Below are positions 1 to 8,800 of a stretch of 32,899 nucleotides of DNA, piece by piece (positions within the stretch are counted from its first letter, which is position 1; each line of letters begins with the position of its first letter). The notes below the pieces were generated by a model. It had not been told where the DNA came from and made no database searches. It worked only from the letters and a program-made list of their open reading frames with translations. Source of the DNA: Chitinophagaceae bacterium (lineage in GTDB: Bacteria > Bacteroidota > Bacteroidia > Chitinophagales > Chitinophagaceae); the NCBI GenBank assembly GCA_024643645.1, contig JAHEMN010000001.1, positions 63,662-96,560 on the forward strand, given 5' to 3'. A program made the translations under genes and the position numbers.

Positions 1-155
1 AACTAATAAAAGTTGATGCAGGCATACACACTAATCTTATGAAAGATCTGAATATTGAGCCAATACCGGTTTTCATCATTTATAAGAATGGCCAAGAAGT
101 TTGGCGAAAAGAAGGAATAGTCTCTAAAGATGAGTTAACAGCACAATTAAAATAA
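1..155 (+). CDS. thioredoxin-fold protein, C-terminal fragment (5' end outside window)
   Basis: The frame is open from the window edge (first complete codon at base 3) to a TAA at 153-155. The visible 50 residues match the C-terminal half of a thioredoxin fold: an Ile-Glu-Pro-Ile-Pro-Val-Phe stretch with the usual cis-proline position, then a beta-hairpin with Lys-Asn-Gly-Gln and a Gly near the last helix, ending Glu-Leu-Thr-Ala-Gln-Leu-Lys. The CxxC active site would lie upstream and cannot be seen, so redox activity is unproven. The next gene begins 17 bases downstream on the same strand, so the two may be cotranscribed. A thioredoxin or thioredoxin-like periplasmic protein are both possible. 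Confidence 0.7.
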   Translation, partial: LIKVDAGIHTNLMKDLNIEPIPVFIIYKNGQEVWRKEGIVSKDELTAQLK

Positions 156-172
156 TTTCATAAAGAAACCAT

Positions 173-1093
173 ATGAAAAGGAAAACTTTTTTGAAATCTA
201 CAGCGGCGGTTCTAGGTAGCAGTATGTTGCCTTCTTTATCTTTTGCCGATGAAACAAAAAAGAATTCAATTCGATTTGCTCATTTAACTGACATACACGT
301 AAAACCCGGCTTGATCCCTGAAACCGGAATGGCAAAAGCACTGCATCATGCACAACAACAAAAAGTTGATTTTATAATTAATGGTGGTGATTCAATAAAT
401 GATGCATTAGGAGCTACAAAACAAAAGACACAAGAGCAATGGGATATTTTTAAAACTATTCTAAAAAAAGAGAATTCTCTTTCGGTTTATCATACAATAG
501 GCAATCATGACATTTGGGGTTGGTTTGTGAAAAATGAAAAGCCGGATAATGATCGGCTATATGGAAAAATCTGGGTTACTGAAACACTGGAATTAAAAAA
601 AAGATATTATAATTTTAAAAAAGGAAATTGGAATTTTATAGTGCTTGACAGTACACAACTTAACCCGGAAGGTGGTTATATTGGTAAACTTGATGAAGAG
701 CAGTTAACCTGGTTACAAGAAGTATTATCGAAAATTCCGAAAACTGAATTTATTTGTATTGTTTCTCACATACCTATTCTATCAATTTGTTCTAGTTTAT
801 TTTTTAAGAAGACCGAAGCAAATGGAGATTTGTTGATCAAAAGAAACCTGATGCATACTGATTTTTTTTCGTTGAAGAATTTATTTTTAAATTATCCCCA
901 AATAAAAGTTTGCATAAGCGGCCATATCCATCTTCAGGATGAAGTAAGATATCTTGGTATAAATTATTTCTGTAATGGTGCTGTATCGGGAAACTGGTGG
1001 AATGGCTCCTTTCAGGAATTTGCACCATCTTATGCAATCATGGAATTATTTAATGACGGAACTGTAAAAAGAACAATGATACCTTATGAATAA
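173..1093 (+). CDS. exported calcineurin-like metallophosphoesterase
   Basis: A predicted dinuclear-metal phosphoesterase of 306 residues. The family motifs are all present in order: D40-x-H42, GGD with D73, GNHD with N111 and H112, a Ser-H199 in the SHIP motif, and GHIH with H251 and H253. Members cleave phosphomonoesters, phosphodiesters or cyclic nucleotides; the CpdA-like motif spacing does not define the substrate. The N-terminus (Lys-Arg-Lys-Thr-Phe-Leu-Lys, then a hydrophobic stretch ending near Ala25) resembles a Tat signal with Lys-Arg in place of Arg-Arg, or a Sec signal. It overlaps the next gene by 8 bases and follows the thioredoxin-like gene by 17 bases, which suggests one transcription unit. 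The family call is secure; the substrate is unknown. Confidence 0.88.
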   Translation: MKRKTFLKSTAAVLGSSMLPSLSFADETKKNSIRFAHLTDIHVKPGLIPETGMAKALHHAQQQKVDFIINGGDSINDALGATKQKTQEQWDIFKTILKKENSLSVYHTIGNHDIWGWFVKNEKPDNDRLYGKIWVTETLELKKRYYNFKKGNWNFIVLDSTQLNPEGGYIGKLDEEQLTWLQEVLSKIPKTEFICIVSHIPILSICSSLFFKKTEANGDLLIKRNLMHTDFFSLKNLFLNYPQIKVCISGHIHLQDEVRYLGINYFCNGAVSGNWWNGSFQEFAPSYAIMELFNDGTVKRTMIPYE

Positions 1094-2129
1094 ACTTAAA
1101 ACAACAATTAACTACACATTTTTACTGACATCTTTTCTTATTAATTGCATAATTGTATCCGCACAAAAGAAACCAACAGTAGAAATTCTTACATCCGGAA
1201 ACGGCATCAGTTTAAGGGGGCTTAGTGTTGTAAATGACAATGTGATATGGGTTAGCGGCAATAAAGGAACTGTTGGAAGATCCAATAATGGTGGAAAAAC
1301 CTGGAAATGGATGACAGTTAAAGGATTTGAAAAAAATGACTTTAGAGATATTGAAGCATTTGATGGAGCTACTGCTTTGATTATTGCAATAAGTGAACCT
1401 GCCTATATACTAAAGACCTCTGATGGAGGCGATAGCTGGAAAGTAGTTTATGAAAATAAAACCAAAGGAATATTTCTTGATGCAATGGAATTTTGGAACG
1501 AACAAGCTGGTATTGTGATCGGAGATCCGATAGATGGTCGTTTTTTTGTAACAAGAACATTTGATGGTGGCAGCAGCTGGCAAGATATTCCTTATTCAAA
1601 CCGGCCAAAGGCTGATAGTGGCGAAGCATGTTTTGCTGCCAGTGGTACAAATGTAAGGGCTCTGGATAAGGATGAAGCAGTTTTTATTTCAGGTGGATTA
1701 AAATCAAGAATGTTCTCTAAGAATGAACCTGTAATGTTACCAATTCTTCAGGGCAAAGAAACCACAGGTGCAAATTCAATTGCAGTATGGGATAAACTGA
1801 AATTAAAAGGTGGGAAAAGAATGATCGTAGTTGGTGGAGATTTTAATAATGCTGAGTCAGCAGATAAAAATTGTTTTTATACAAATGATGGAGGTAAATC
1901 ATGGTCTTCCCCAAATACTCCACCGCATGGGTACCGGAGTTGTGTAGAATATTTTTCCAAAACAGATGTTTTCAGTTGTGGTTTGAATGGTGTGGATTAT
2001 ACTCATGATGGAGGTAAAAACTGGAAATGGATCAGTAAAGAAAGTTTTCATGTAGTAAGAGCCTCAAAACTTGGTGCTGCTATATTCCTTGCAGGAATAA
2101 ATGGGAAAATCGGAAAAATTGTATGGTAA
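1086..2129 (+). CDS. secreted YCF48/HCF136-like Asp-box beta-propeller protein
   Basis: A 347-residue protein with an N-terminal signal peptide (hydrophobic residues about 9-24, cleavage likely after Ser-Ala-Gln). Five Asp-box motifs of the form S/T-x-D/N-G-G-x-S/T-W are visible at about residues 66-73, 111-118, 158-165, 266-273 and 306-313. They mark blades of a sialidase-type or YCF48-type propeller. No sialidase catalytic residues are evident, so a binding or scaffold role is more likely than glycosidase activity. Bacteroidota proteins of this type are often annotated 'YCF48-related' or 'oxidoreductase'. The start overlaps the phosphoesterase gene by 8 bases, which suggests coupled translation. 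The specific function is unknown. Confidence 0.8.
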   Translation: MNKLKTTINYTFLLTSFLINCIIVSAQKKPTVEILTSGNGISLRGLSVVNDNVIWVSGNKGTVGRSNNGGKTWKWMTVKGFEKNDFRDIEAFDGATALIIAISEPAYILKTSDGGDSWKVVYENKTKGIFLDAMEFWNEQAGIVIGDPIDGRFFVTRTFDGGSSWQDIPYSNRPKADSGEACFAASGTNVRALDKDEAVFISGGLKSRMFSKNEPVMLPILQGKETTGANSIAVWDKLKLKGGKRMIVVGGDFNNAESADKNCFYTNDGGKSWSSPNTPPHGYRSCVEYFSKTDVFSCGLNGVDYTHDGGKNWKWISKESFHVVRASKLGAAIFLAGINGKIGKIVW

Positions 2130-2159
2130 AAAAATCACTGCCCCTTTAAAAACAGTGAT
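2128..2159 (-). terminator. rho-independent terminator of the peroxiredoxin gene
   Basis: The 7-bp arms ATCACTG (2134-2140) and CAGTGAT (2153-2159) pair perfectly. On the minus strand the hairpin is followed by seven T (bases 2128-2134 read as A on the plus strand). It lies about 20 bases past the stop of the minus-strand peroxiredoxin gene. There is no T tract on the plus side, so it should act on the minus transcript. Confidence 0.75.
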
Positions 2160-2179
2160 CAAATCAAAATCGAACTCAA

Positions 2180-2761
2180 CTATAAATTATCAAGTATCTC
2201 TTTTACACTTGGCCTTTTTTTATAATCTGGCTCAAAAAAACGATAAGTAATATTTGATTCCTTATCAATAATATACACTGCAGGAACCGGAAGGTACTTT
2301 CCATTTGCACCATTATTTTTTTCAATATCTAAACCTGAATTCCTGTATCTGGTAAGTGTATTTTCGGGCACTTCAAATTCAACCTCATATGCCTTCATAA
2401 TTTTCATTTTTTCATCCAGCAGAATTGAATACTCAGCTTTTGTTTTTTCAACAGTCTTTTCTATCATTTCATATTTTTCGGGGCTTACCGCTAACAATGT
2501 AGCACCTTTATCTTTTATAAATTGAATTGAATCCTGTAACCGGGATAATTGTCTGTTACAATAAGGACACCACTGCCCACGGTAAAAAACAATTACAACT
2601 TTACCTTCCTTGAGCAGATCTTTTAACCTTAACTCAACTCCATTCTGATCTTTTGCTCTAAAATCAGGTGCTTTAGAACCTATAAATAATCCTTCAGGAG
2701 CTTCCTGGGCAAAAAGACCGGTTGTAGTTAATATGAGTACGAATAAAAATATATTTTTCAT
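2180..2761 (-). CDS. exported peroxiredoxin (AhpC/TSA, thioredoxin fold)
   Basis: A 193-residue thiol peroxidase-like protein. Residues 1-18 form a Sec signal peptide ending Phe-Ala-Gln, so it acts outside the cytoplasm. An AhpC/TSA domain follows, with the pattern Val-Ile-Val-Phe-Tyr-Arg-Gly-Gln-Trp-C65-Pro-Tyr-C68. This is the peroxiredoxin active-site region with a thioredoxin-like CxxC. Family members reduce peroxides or act as thiol-disulfide oxidoreductases; the CPYC site fits either. It is probably monocistronic, with its own -7 element at 2778-2785 and a terminator at 2128-2159. It converges on the YCF48-like gene. Confidence 0.85.
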   Translation of the reverse strand: MKNIFLFVLILTTTGLFAQEAPEGLFIGSKAPDFRAKDQNGVELRLKDLLKEGKVVIVFYRGQWCPYCNRQLSRLQDSIQFIKDKGATLLAVSPEKYEMIEKTVEKTKAEYSILLDEKMKIMKAYEVEFEVPENTLTRYRNSGLDIEKNNGANGKYLPVPAVYIIDKESNITYRFFEPDYKKRPSVKEILDNL

Positions 2762-2777
2762 TGATCTGATTTAAACA

Positions 2778-2785
2778 CAAAATTA
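2778..2785 (-). promoter_or_regulatory. promoter -7 element of the peroxiredoxin gene
   Basis: The minus strand reads TAATTTTG, an exact match to the Bacteroidota -7 consensus TAnnTTTG, 16 bases before the ATG. No convincing TTTG -33 element is visible at the usual spacing. Confidence 0.55.
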
Positions 2786-2897
2786 GTTTTCTATTAATTA
2801 GTTGATTGTTATTACTGTGACATATTAAAAAGAAAATGAAATTATTCCTATTTTTGATGACCTCCTAAAAAATAATACTTACTTTTTAACCTTTTCT

Positions 2898-3161
2898 ATG
2901 TCAAATTCACACAGCGATAAGTTTCTTACACAATTACTTTTGGGTTTATCTTTTATAACAGGTGGAATCTTCAGCATCCTTTACGCTTGTTTTGAAAGAG
3001 TAGAAAATGATGACTGGTATCCATGGGCAATCGTTGCATCAACACTGATCTGTATAGGTCTTTATTTATTAATGAGTGCTTTTGTTCATAAAGTAAAATC
3101 TGACTTTATGAGAAGGCAGAGAGATAAGATGAAACAACGAAATAAAACAAATAATGAATAA
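2898..3161 (+). CDS. small membrane protein with two transmembrane helices
   Basis: An 87-residue protein with hydrophobic segments at about residues 11-30 and 42-63. The C-terminal tail is strongly basic (Arg, Lys and Gln rich) and probably cytoplasmic. No known domain is recognised. It stands alone between a divergent peroxiredoxin gene and the convergent smc gene, and ends just before a bidirectional terminator. The ATG at 2898 gives a plausible start; TACTTTTT at 2880-2887 is only a near match to a -7 element. Function unknown. Confidence 0.65.
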   Translation: MSNSHSDKFLTQLLLGLSFITGGIFSILYACFERVENDDWYPWAIVASTLICIGLYLLMSAFVHKVKSDFMRRQRDKMKQRNKTNNE

Positions 3162-3170
3162 TTCACTGCA

Positions 3171-3205
3171 TAAAAAAAGTCTGATTAAAAATCAGCCTTT
3201 TTTTT
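3171..3205. terminator. bidirectional terminator between the small membrane protein gene and smc
   Basis: The arms CTGATT (3181-3186) and AATCAG (3190-3195) form a hairpin with a 3-base loop. It is flanked by seven A on the left (3172-3178) and eight T on the right (3198-3205), so either transcript would end in a T tract. The A and T tracts can extend the stem. It fits the convergent gene arrangement. Confidence 0.8.
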
Positions 3206-3225
3206 CAAATTTATCGTAATCAAAA

Positions 3226-6200
3226 TCAGTTTTGATTTTTCTCAAGATTCCTGAAATCCACCGGAACAAGTTTACTTACACCCGGTTCCTGCATCGTCAC
3301 ACCATAGATCACATCCACCGTACTCATCGTCATTTTATTGTGTGTAACAATAATAAATTGAGAGTTATCACTGAACTGACGAATCATATTGGTAAACTTT
3401 CCAACGTTTGCATCATCCAAAGGAGCATCAACCTCATCAAGGATACAGAATGGTGCTGGTTTAATTAAGTAAATAGCAAATAACAATGCTGTAGCTGTTA
3501 ACGTTCTTTCTCCTCCACTTAATTGTGTTAATGATGACGGACGTTTTCCTTTTGGTTTAGCTATTACATCAATTCCTGTCTCTGCAATATTTTCAGGATT
3601 TTCCAAAATAAGATCACACTGATCATCTTCAGTAAATAAAGTCTGGAAGACCTTCTGAAAATTCTCTCTTACTAAATGGAAAGTATCGAGAAATTTCTGA
3701 TTTGCTGTCAACTCAACCTCTTCTATAGTTTTTAACAAACTATCCTTCGCATTTACAAGATCCGTCTTTTGTTCAACGATAAAGTCATACCTTTTCTTCA
3801 TTTCAGTAAAAGCTTCAATTGCAGTCGGGTTTACTTCGCCAAGATTTTCCAACCTTTTTTTCATTCGGTCAGCCTTTTCTTGTAATTCTTCTACAGGAAC
3901 CTCCCCTGTTCTGTCTTCGCCTAAGATAGACTCAATGTCTATTCTGAATTCTACATTTAACCGCTCTTTCATACCGGCTAACTGCAACTTCAATTCATTC
4001 AACTTATCTTTTATAGCAGCCAGCATATGCTCTACCTGCTCCCTGTCTTTTACTTTATGACGGATAGAACTTTCCTTTTCGCTAAGTTCATTACGGAAGT
4101 TATAATAAGCCTGATCCGCTTCATTCAGATTTTTTTCTTCAGCATCTTTATTATGCAAAAGCTGAATTAATACTTCTTCAATTTCTTTTAATGAAAGTGT
4201 AGATTGTTCAATATTGATAACGGTATCACTTAATTGTGATGTATTTGTTTCAATTTGAACCTTTAGATCGTTTAATTGATTGTTTTTAAAAACTAACTCT
4301 TGTTTCAATCCATTTATCTTACTCTGCTGCCTTGTAACATTCAAGTTAAACTCATTAAATTGGCCGGAAGCTTCGTTATAATTTTTTTCAGCAACATTAA
4401 ATGTTTCATCAGCTTCTGCAAGACTTGATGCATTCATCTGTAATTGCTCATTAAATAAACCAAGTTGGTTTCTAACAACTTCAACAGAAGTTAAAACCTG
4501 CTCTGATTGTATATTCAGTTCTTCCAGACGGTGTTGGCTACTCGTTTGAGATAAATGGAGATTCTCCAATTTATTCTGCAAAGAGTATACTTCATTGGTT
4601 AGTTGCTGAATTCCTTTTTCAGTATCCCGAATTGCAGTTTCTCTAAGGTCTTCATTAAACGCAATAACTTCATTATGGCGAATCTGAATTTCTGAACGTA
4701 ACGCTTCTACTACAGTATCCTGCGCAGCGATCTCTTCTTCTAACTTTTCAAGGTTCTTTACCCGGCCAATCTTTTTACCTTCTATTAAACCAACACTACC
4801 ACCGGTTAAAGAATACTTTCCTTTAACATATTTGCCATTCTTTTCAATTACAACAAAACCATTACTATTCTGTAATGCATCTTCATTATCCGCTATAAAG
4901 ACATTGCCTAAAAGATGTTCTGCAAGTTTTTTATACTTTGCATCAACCTCTACCACACTTAATGCAGGTATTGCTCCCTCTAACTGATGACTGGAGATTT
5001 CTGACTGATGCTCAGAAAATTTATTCAACAAAAAGAAATTGGCTTTACCCTTCTTATTATCATCCAATAAATGAACGGCCTGTAATCCTTCCTGCAGATC
5101 ATTCACCACATAATAACTCAAATAAGGTTCTAATACATTTTCTAATGCTGTTCTGAATTCTTCTTTTACATACAAAACATCAGAAAGAATCGGTGAGTGA
5201 TGATTCCAATTCGTATTGTTATGCAAAAATTTTACAGAATCAGGATAACCCTCCATAGAGTCGATCATACTCTTTAACAAGTCATGTTCATTCTTTTTTG
5301 CATCAAGTTTCCTTGTTTCCTCAGCCAGGTTATTTCTTAAACCATCCAATACGGATTGAGTTTGCAAAATTTGCTCCTTAGTATTTTCCTGATGATGTTG
5401 TAATTGTTCAAGATCGACTTTCTTTATTTCTAATTCTTTCTCCTTAACGATCCTTTCCTGATCCAAATGGTTCCGTTGATCATCTCTTTGTTTACGTTCT
5501 TCTTCGATCTGACCTATTATCCTTTGTAAATTTTGAATTGATGTATCGGCTACAGCTACTTTCTTTTCCGCATCGAACTGACTGCGTTGTATTTGCTGAT
5601 ATTCACTACGGAGATTATCTAACGCAGATCTTTTTACATCCAGCACTTTTCTTTTAGCATCTACATCAAGTCGAAGTTGTTCTAATTGCTCATTTAAACC
5701 CGATAATACTTTTTCCTCTTCTTCTACCTGAAGATTTGTAAAGCCAATACTTTCATCAATACCTTTCAATTGGCTTTCTGATTTTTCTAAAAAGCTTTTT
5801 AAACTGGTTTCTTTTTCTTGTAGGTGCTCCAACCGCTGAGCAGATAAGTTTTTATCATTTTCCTTGCTACGAACAGATTGCTGCATCTCATTATATGCAA
5901 ACTGCATCGCCTGTAATCCTTTTTCTTTTTCTATGAAAACCAGCTTCTCTTTTTCAAGTGCCGCTTCATCGTTTGCAATCTCAGCTTCTAACCTTACCCT
6001 TTTGTCCGTTTCAATTTCCTGCTGCTCATTTAATTCTCTGTATGAAAGATTAAACCCTTCTAAAGCAGCTTTCGCTAACTCAATACTTATTTCCCTGTAG
6101 TCTTTCTTTATTTCATGGTATTTCTCAGCCTTTTTTGCCTGGCTCTCCAAAGCCTTCAACTGGTTATTGATCTCAAATAAAAGGTCTTCAATACGGGCAA

Positions 6201-6762
6201 GGTCCTGTTCTGTTGCATCTAATTTTAACTTTGCTTCTCTTTTTCTCGTTTTATAAATGGAGATACCGGCAGCTTGTTCCAGCATCCGGCGACGGCTATT
6301 ATCCTTATCCTTGATCAGGTCGTCAACCATACCTAATTCGATAATGGCATAGCTATCGGTACTTATACCAGTATCCATAAATAAATTCTGGATATCTTTC
6401 AGCCGGCATTGAACATCATTAAGACGATATTCACTTTCACCGCTTTTATAGAATTTCCTTGTTACAGTAACAGTACTGAACTCTGTTGGTAAAAGGTTCT
6501 TTGTATTTTCAAAAGTCAGGTTCACCTCTGCCAATCCGCTGGCACTGCGGGTTTTGGAGCCATTGAAAACAAGGCTATCCAGGTTTTCACTCCTCAATTG
6601 GCTGATCTTTTGCTCACCTATTACCCATCTGATGCTATCCACAATGTTAGATTTTCCACAACCATTCGGACCTACAATACCGGTAATATTGTCGTCAAAA
6701 CTCACAATGGTCTTATCTGCAAAACTCTTAAATCCTTTGATTTCTAAACTCTTTAATCTCAC
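3226..6762 (-). CDS. smc: chromosome segregation/condensation ATPase SMC
   Basis: An SMC protein of 1178 residues, the usual bacterial length. It forms the ATP-driven loop-extruding ring that organises the chromosome, normally with ScpA and ScpB, which are not in this window. The N-terminal head has Walker A GPNGCGKS at residues 31-38. Two long coiled-coil regions (about 160-500 and 660-1010) flank a hinge domain at about 500-650. The C-terminal head has the ABC signature LSGGERT from residue 1081, and Walker B with D1109-E1110. The start codon is GTG and gives the conserved beginning Met-Arg-Leu-Lys-Ser-Leu-Glu-Ile-Lys-Gly-Phe-Lys-Ser-Phe. A near -7 element (TAAATTCG, minus strand of 6786-6793) lies upstream. 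Monocistronic. Confidence 0.98.
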   Translation of the reverse strand: MRLKSLEIKGFKSFADKTIVSFDDNITGIVGPNGCGKSNIVDSIRWVIGEQKISQLRSENLDSLVFNGSKTRSASGLAEVNLTFENTKNLLPTEFSTVTVTRKFYKSGESEYRLNDVQCRLKDIQNLFMDTGISTDSYAIIELGMVDDLIKDKDNSRRRMLEQAAGISIYKTRKREAKLKLDATEQDLARIEDLLFEINNQLKALESQAKKAEKYHEIKKDYREISIELAKAALEGFNLSYRELNEQQEIETDKRVRLEAEIANDEAALEKEKLVFIEKEKGLQAMQFAYNEMQQSVRSKENDKNLSAQRLEHLQEKETSLKSFLEKSESQLKGIDESIGFTNLQVEEEEKVLSGLNEQLEQLRLDVDAKRKVLDVKRSALDNLRSEYQQIQRSQFDAEKKVAVADTSIQNLQRIIGQIEEERKQRDDQRNHLDQERIVKEKELEIKKVDLEQLQHHQENTKEQILQTQSVLDGLRNNLAEETRKLDAKKNEHDLLKSMIDSMEGYPDSVKFLHNNTNWNHHSPILSDVLYVKEEFRTALENVLEPYLSYYVVNDLQEGLQAVHLLDDNKKGKANFFLLNKFSEHQSEISSHQLEGAIPALSVVEVDAKYKKLAEHLLGNVFIADNEDALQNSNGFVVIEKNGKYVKGKYSLTGGSVGLIEGKKIGRVKNLEKLEEEIAAQDTVVEALRSEIQIRHNEVIAFNEDLRETAIRDTEKGIQQLTNEVYSLQNKLENLHLSQTSSQHRLEELNIQSEQVLTSVEVVRNQLGLFNEQLQMNASSLAEADETFNVAEKNYNEASGQFNEFNLNVTRQQSKINGLKQELVFKNNQLNDLKVQIETNTSQLSDTVINIEQSTLSLKEIEEVLIQLLHNKDAEEKNLNEADQAYYNFRNELSEKESSIRHKVKDREQVEHMLAAIKDKLNELKLQLAGMKERLNVEFRIDIESILGEDRTGEVPVEELQEKADRMKKRLENLGEVNPTAIEAFTEMKKRYDFIVEQKTDLVNAKDSLLKTIEEVELTANQKFLDTFHLVRENFQKVFQTLFTEDDQCDLILENPENIAETGIDVIAKPKGKRPSSLTQLSGGERTLTATALLFAIYLIKPAPFCILDEVDAPLDDANVGKFTNMIRQFSDNSQFIIVTHNKMTMSTVDVIYGVTMQEPGVSKLVPVDFRNLEKNQN

Positions 6763-6926
6763 TTTTTTACGGTTTATGTCAACGGCGAATTTACATTAAA
6801 GACATATAAAACATACTTAGGCTATCAGCCAGTTATTCACAATAATTTGATAAAAATGTGAGAAGAATTATAGTGATAAAAATAGCTTTTTTGACTTTAA
6901 AAAGATATATCTGCAAAAAGCAAAAC

Positions 6927-7658
6927 ATGAGAACAATAATTGCCTTGATTCTATTTGTTATAACACTGCAATCTTGTAACAGATTTATTACAATTAAAAA
7001 TAAAAAACAGATTATAGTATGGCAACCTTCTCATCAAACTGATACTGGTGTAGATTTCAGTGAAGCAGCGACCTGTAATGGAATTGTTGAAGCAGCAATG
7101 GCAACAAAACCTTTTTTAAACGAATACAAAGTCTGGAGCCTTGGAAAGAAAGATTTTCATCATGCTGATTCTGGTAGTAATACTAAGATTGCTCATACAA
7201 GTGAAGTAAAAGATGGTAAAATTTCCGGATACGCATATGAACTAAATGAAGCAAATAAGAAAAAAACATCCGTATTTATTTCAATTCATAATAATGGTGG
7301 AACGAAACGACATGCAGTATGGGGCTATATTCATTATGGCGATAAATATGAACAGGCGAACAGGGAATTGGCAAACAGGCTTGTAAAAGCAATTTGTGCT
7401 GCAACGAAAATGGAAGACCGGGGCGTTTTACTTGATAGCACTACCGGAAGAAATGATTACAGATGTTCAAAAACCGGCAAATTGAGTTTTTATAGTCTTG
7501 ATGAAAATCAAAATTCAGCACCCTACAGGGTACTTTTAGAAATAGGCGATAATGCTGCCAGTCGTGACTTTTTAAAAAATCCGGCAAATCAGCAAATCAT
7601 TGGACAGGCAATAAAAAAAGAATTATTGAACTGGCTATCAGAAAAAAGGATACTTTAA
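6927..7658 (+). CDS. lipoprotein N-acetylmuramoyl-L-alanine amidase-like protein (Amidase_3 type)
   Basis: A predicted zinc amidase of 243 residues. From the ATG at 6927 the N-terminus is a lipoprotein signal with lipobox Leu-Gln-Ser-C17. The frame stays open to a GTG at 6858, but that start would bury the signal peptide. Candidate metal ligands follow the Amidase_3 order: H36 (Gln-Pro-Ser-His), E55, and H121 in Ile-Ser-Ile-His-Asn-Asn. The catalytic Glu is probably E205 in Leu-Leu-Glu-Ile-Gly-Asp-Asn. Such enzymes cut the amide between MurNAc and the stem peptide during cell separation or wall turnover. The usual GHGG around the first His is replaced by Pro-Ser-His-Gln, so it is a divergent member. 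It is divergent from smc and overlaps the next convergent gene by 4 bases. Confidence 0.75.
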   Translation: MRTIIALILFVITLQSCNRFITIKNKKQIIVWQPSHQTDTGVDFSEAATCNGIVEAAMATKPFLNEYKVWSLGKKDFHHADSGSNTKIAHTSEVKDGKISGYAYELNEANKKKTSVFISIHNNGGTKRHAVWGYIHYGDKYEQANRELANRLVKAICAATKMEDRGVLLDSTTGRNDYRCSKTGKLSFYSLDENQNSAPYRVLLEIGDNAASRDFLKNPANQQIIGQAIKKELLNWLSEKRIL

Positions 7659-7906
7659 TTCTCAAACTCAGCCTCAAAAAATCCAAGATCTGCAAGTATA
7701 ATACCCGGATCTGTAAAATTCATAAGAGTATTATTGAGATTGCATCTTAATTCTTCCCTTGTTTCTTTAAATGAAGATTTGATCATTGAAAGCTTGTAGG
7801 AATTGATCTTAAAAATTGCCAAACGGGCAGTTTGTGATGTAAAGTCATCAATCAGATAGAACGACTCAGCAATATGTGCCTGATCGTTGTAGAATGGTTG
7901 GTTCAT
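7655..7906 (-). CDS. hypothetical protein, 83 residues
   Basis: A small unrecognised protein without signal peptide or clear membrane segment. The only in-frame ATG near the 5' end is at 7906. The frame is open further to a TTG at 7990 (111 residues), but that region is not convincing. The C-terminal part is acidic. Its stop overlaps the stop of the convergent amidase gene by 4 bases. No promoter or ribosome binding site is evident, so it may not be expressed. Function unknown. Confidence 0.4.
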   Translation of the reverse strand: MNQPFYNDQAHIAESFYLIDDFTSQTARLAIFKINSYKLSMIKSSFKETREELRCNLNNTLMNFTDPGIILADLGFFEAEFEN

Positions 7907-8133
7907 ACAATCGGATATTGGTTTTAAATAGGACTGGACAATCTTAAAAACGTATTGCCTTTTGTTAAATTGTATAAACAGTAAAATCAATTACATATAA
8001 CGAGGAATTTGTAAAGGCAAATAATATATAAGTCGCACAAAAATTTGAAAATGAGCTTATTGCCAATCTAAGGAGAGAGTAGAATGATGAGAATTTTTTT
8101 GAAATTAAAGCAGAAAAAAATGAGTATGTTCAA

Positions 8134-8496
8134 TTATTCGCTTACTTCTTCGTCCTTTCCATTTTCAGAAGTTTCTTCTTCCTGTGGTGTAATATTCTTA
8201 ATGCTAAGCAAAAAGTCACCATTCAGGCTAATTGAATATTGATGCTCCCGCATTAATGATCTTGCTGTTTCATCTTCTTGAAGAATTTCAATAAGATCTT
8301 TTGCCGGGACAGATTTGTTTATAGGATTTAAACGACCTTTTACCACATCAACATTAAAAGTAACAACCGGCTTTCTTAACTTGGTAGACCTTTCGAAATC
8401 AATCCTGTTCAAATTAACCGATTGCTCTTCAGTAGCAGATTTCTTTAATAAAATTCGTATAACAGGCAGATATTTCTTCCAGGTGTAAGTATACAT
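8134..8496 (-). CDS. conserved-looking hypothetical protein, 120 residues
   Basis: An unrecognised cytoplasmic protein. From the ATG at 8496 it begins Met-Tyr-Thr-Tyr-Thr-Trp-Lys-Lys-Tyr-Leu-Pro, a basic aromatic N-terminus. It ends in a strongly acidic Glu-rich tail. The middle has alternating beta/alpha character and ends in Ser-Ile-Ser-Leu-Asn-Gly-Asp-Phe-Leu-Leu-Ser-Ile. The frame extends upstream to an ATG at 8610 (158 residues), but the extra 38 residues look like untranslated leader, so the shorter form is preferred. From memory, similar short proteins are common in Bacteroidota; this needs a homology search. No operon partner is evident. Confidence 0.6.
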   Translation of the reverse strand: MYTYTWKKYLPVIRILLKKSATEEQSVNLNRIDFERSTKLRKPVVTFNVDVVKGRLNPINKSVPAKDLIEILQEDETARSLMREHQYSISLNGDFLLSIKNITPQEEETSENGKDEEVSE

Positions 8497-8800
8497 TGAT
8501 TTTTTAATTTCAATCCCGATAAAATCGAATAAGAACGAAGTTCCCACTTTATTTTTACAATCAAGTATTTTTTTTACAGGAAATATGGCACACAAATAAA
8601 TTTTGTTCATTTATACCTGATCAATTACTTCAAGCCACTGAGGAAAATAGCTTATCTTCACAAGGTTTCAGTTAAAAGTCTTTCAATTAGTAATAAGAAT
8701 AATTACTTCTTTCTTTTCTTTCAACTGTATTATTATTAATTAAGCCGGAATCTGTGAACGTTTAAGCAAAAATCTAACAAACCGGATCAATAAAAAAATT
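8497..8800. other. intergenic region between divergent small genes
   Basis: These 304 bases lie between the divergent hypothetical genes at 8496 and 8801. The first 114 bases are an open extension of the minus-strand gene. The rest is A/T-rich, with no convincing TAnnTTTG element, hairpin or RNA gene visible. Confidence 0.5.

Noticed and set aside
6858-6926. GTG-started N-terminal extension of the amidase gene
   Set aside because: It would place 23 mostly basic and hydrophobic residues ahead of a perfect lipoprotein signal peptide.
8084-8242. A 52-codon plus-strand frame preceded by AAGGAGAG, a good Shine-Dalgarno match
   Set aside because: Most of it is antisense to the minus-strand gene at 8134-8496, its residues look like a shadow (Ser/Phe rich), and Shine-Dalgarno sequences are not used by the other genes here.
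8497-8610. 38-residue N-terminal extension of the 120-residue hypothetical protein
   Set aside because: The extension looks unlike the rest of the protein and has no promoter upstream; it remains possible but less likely.
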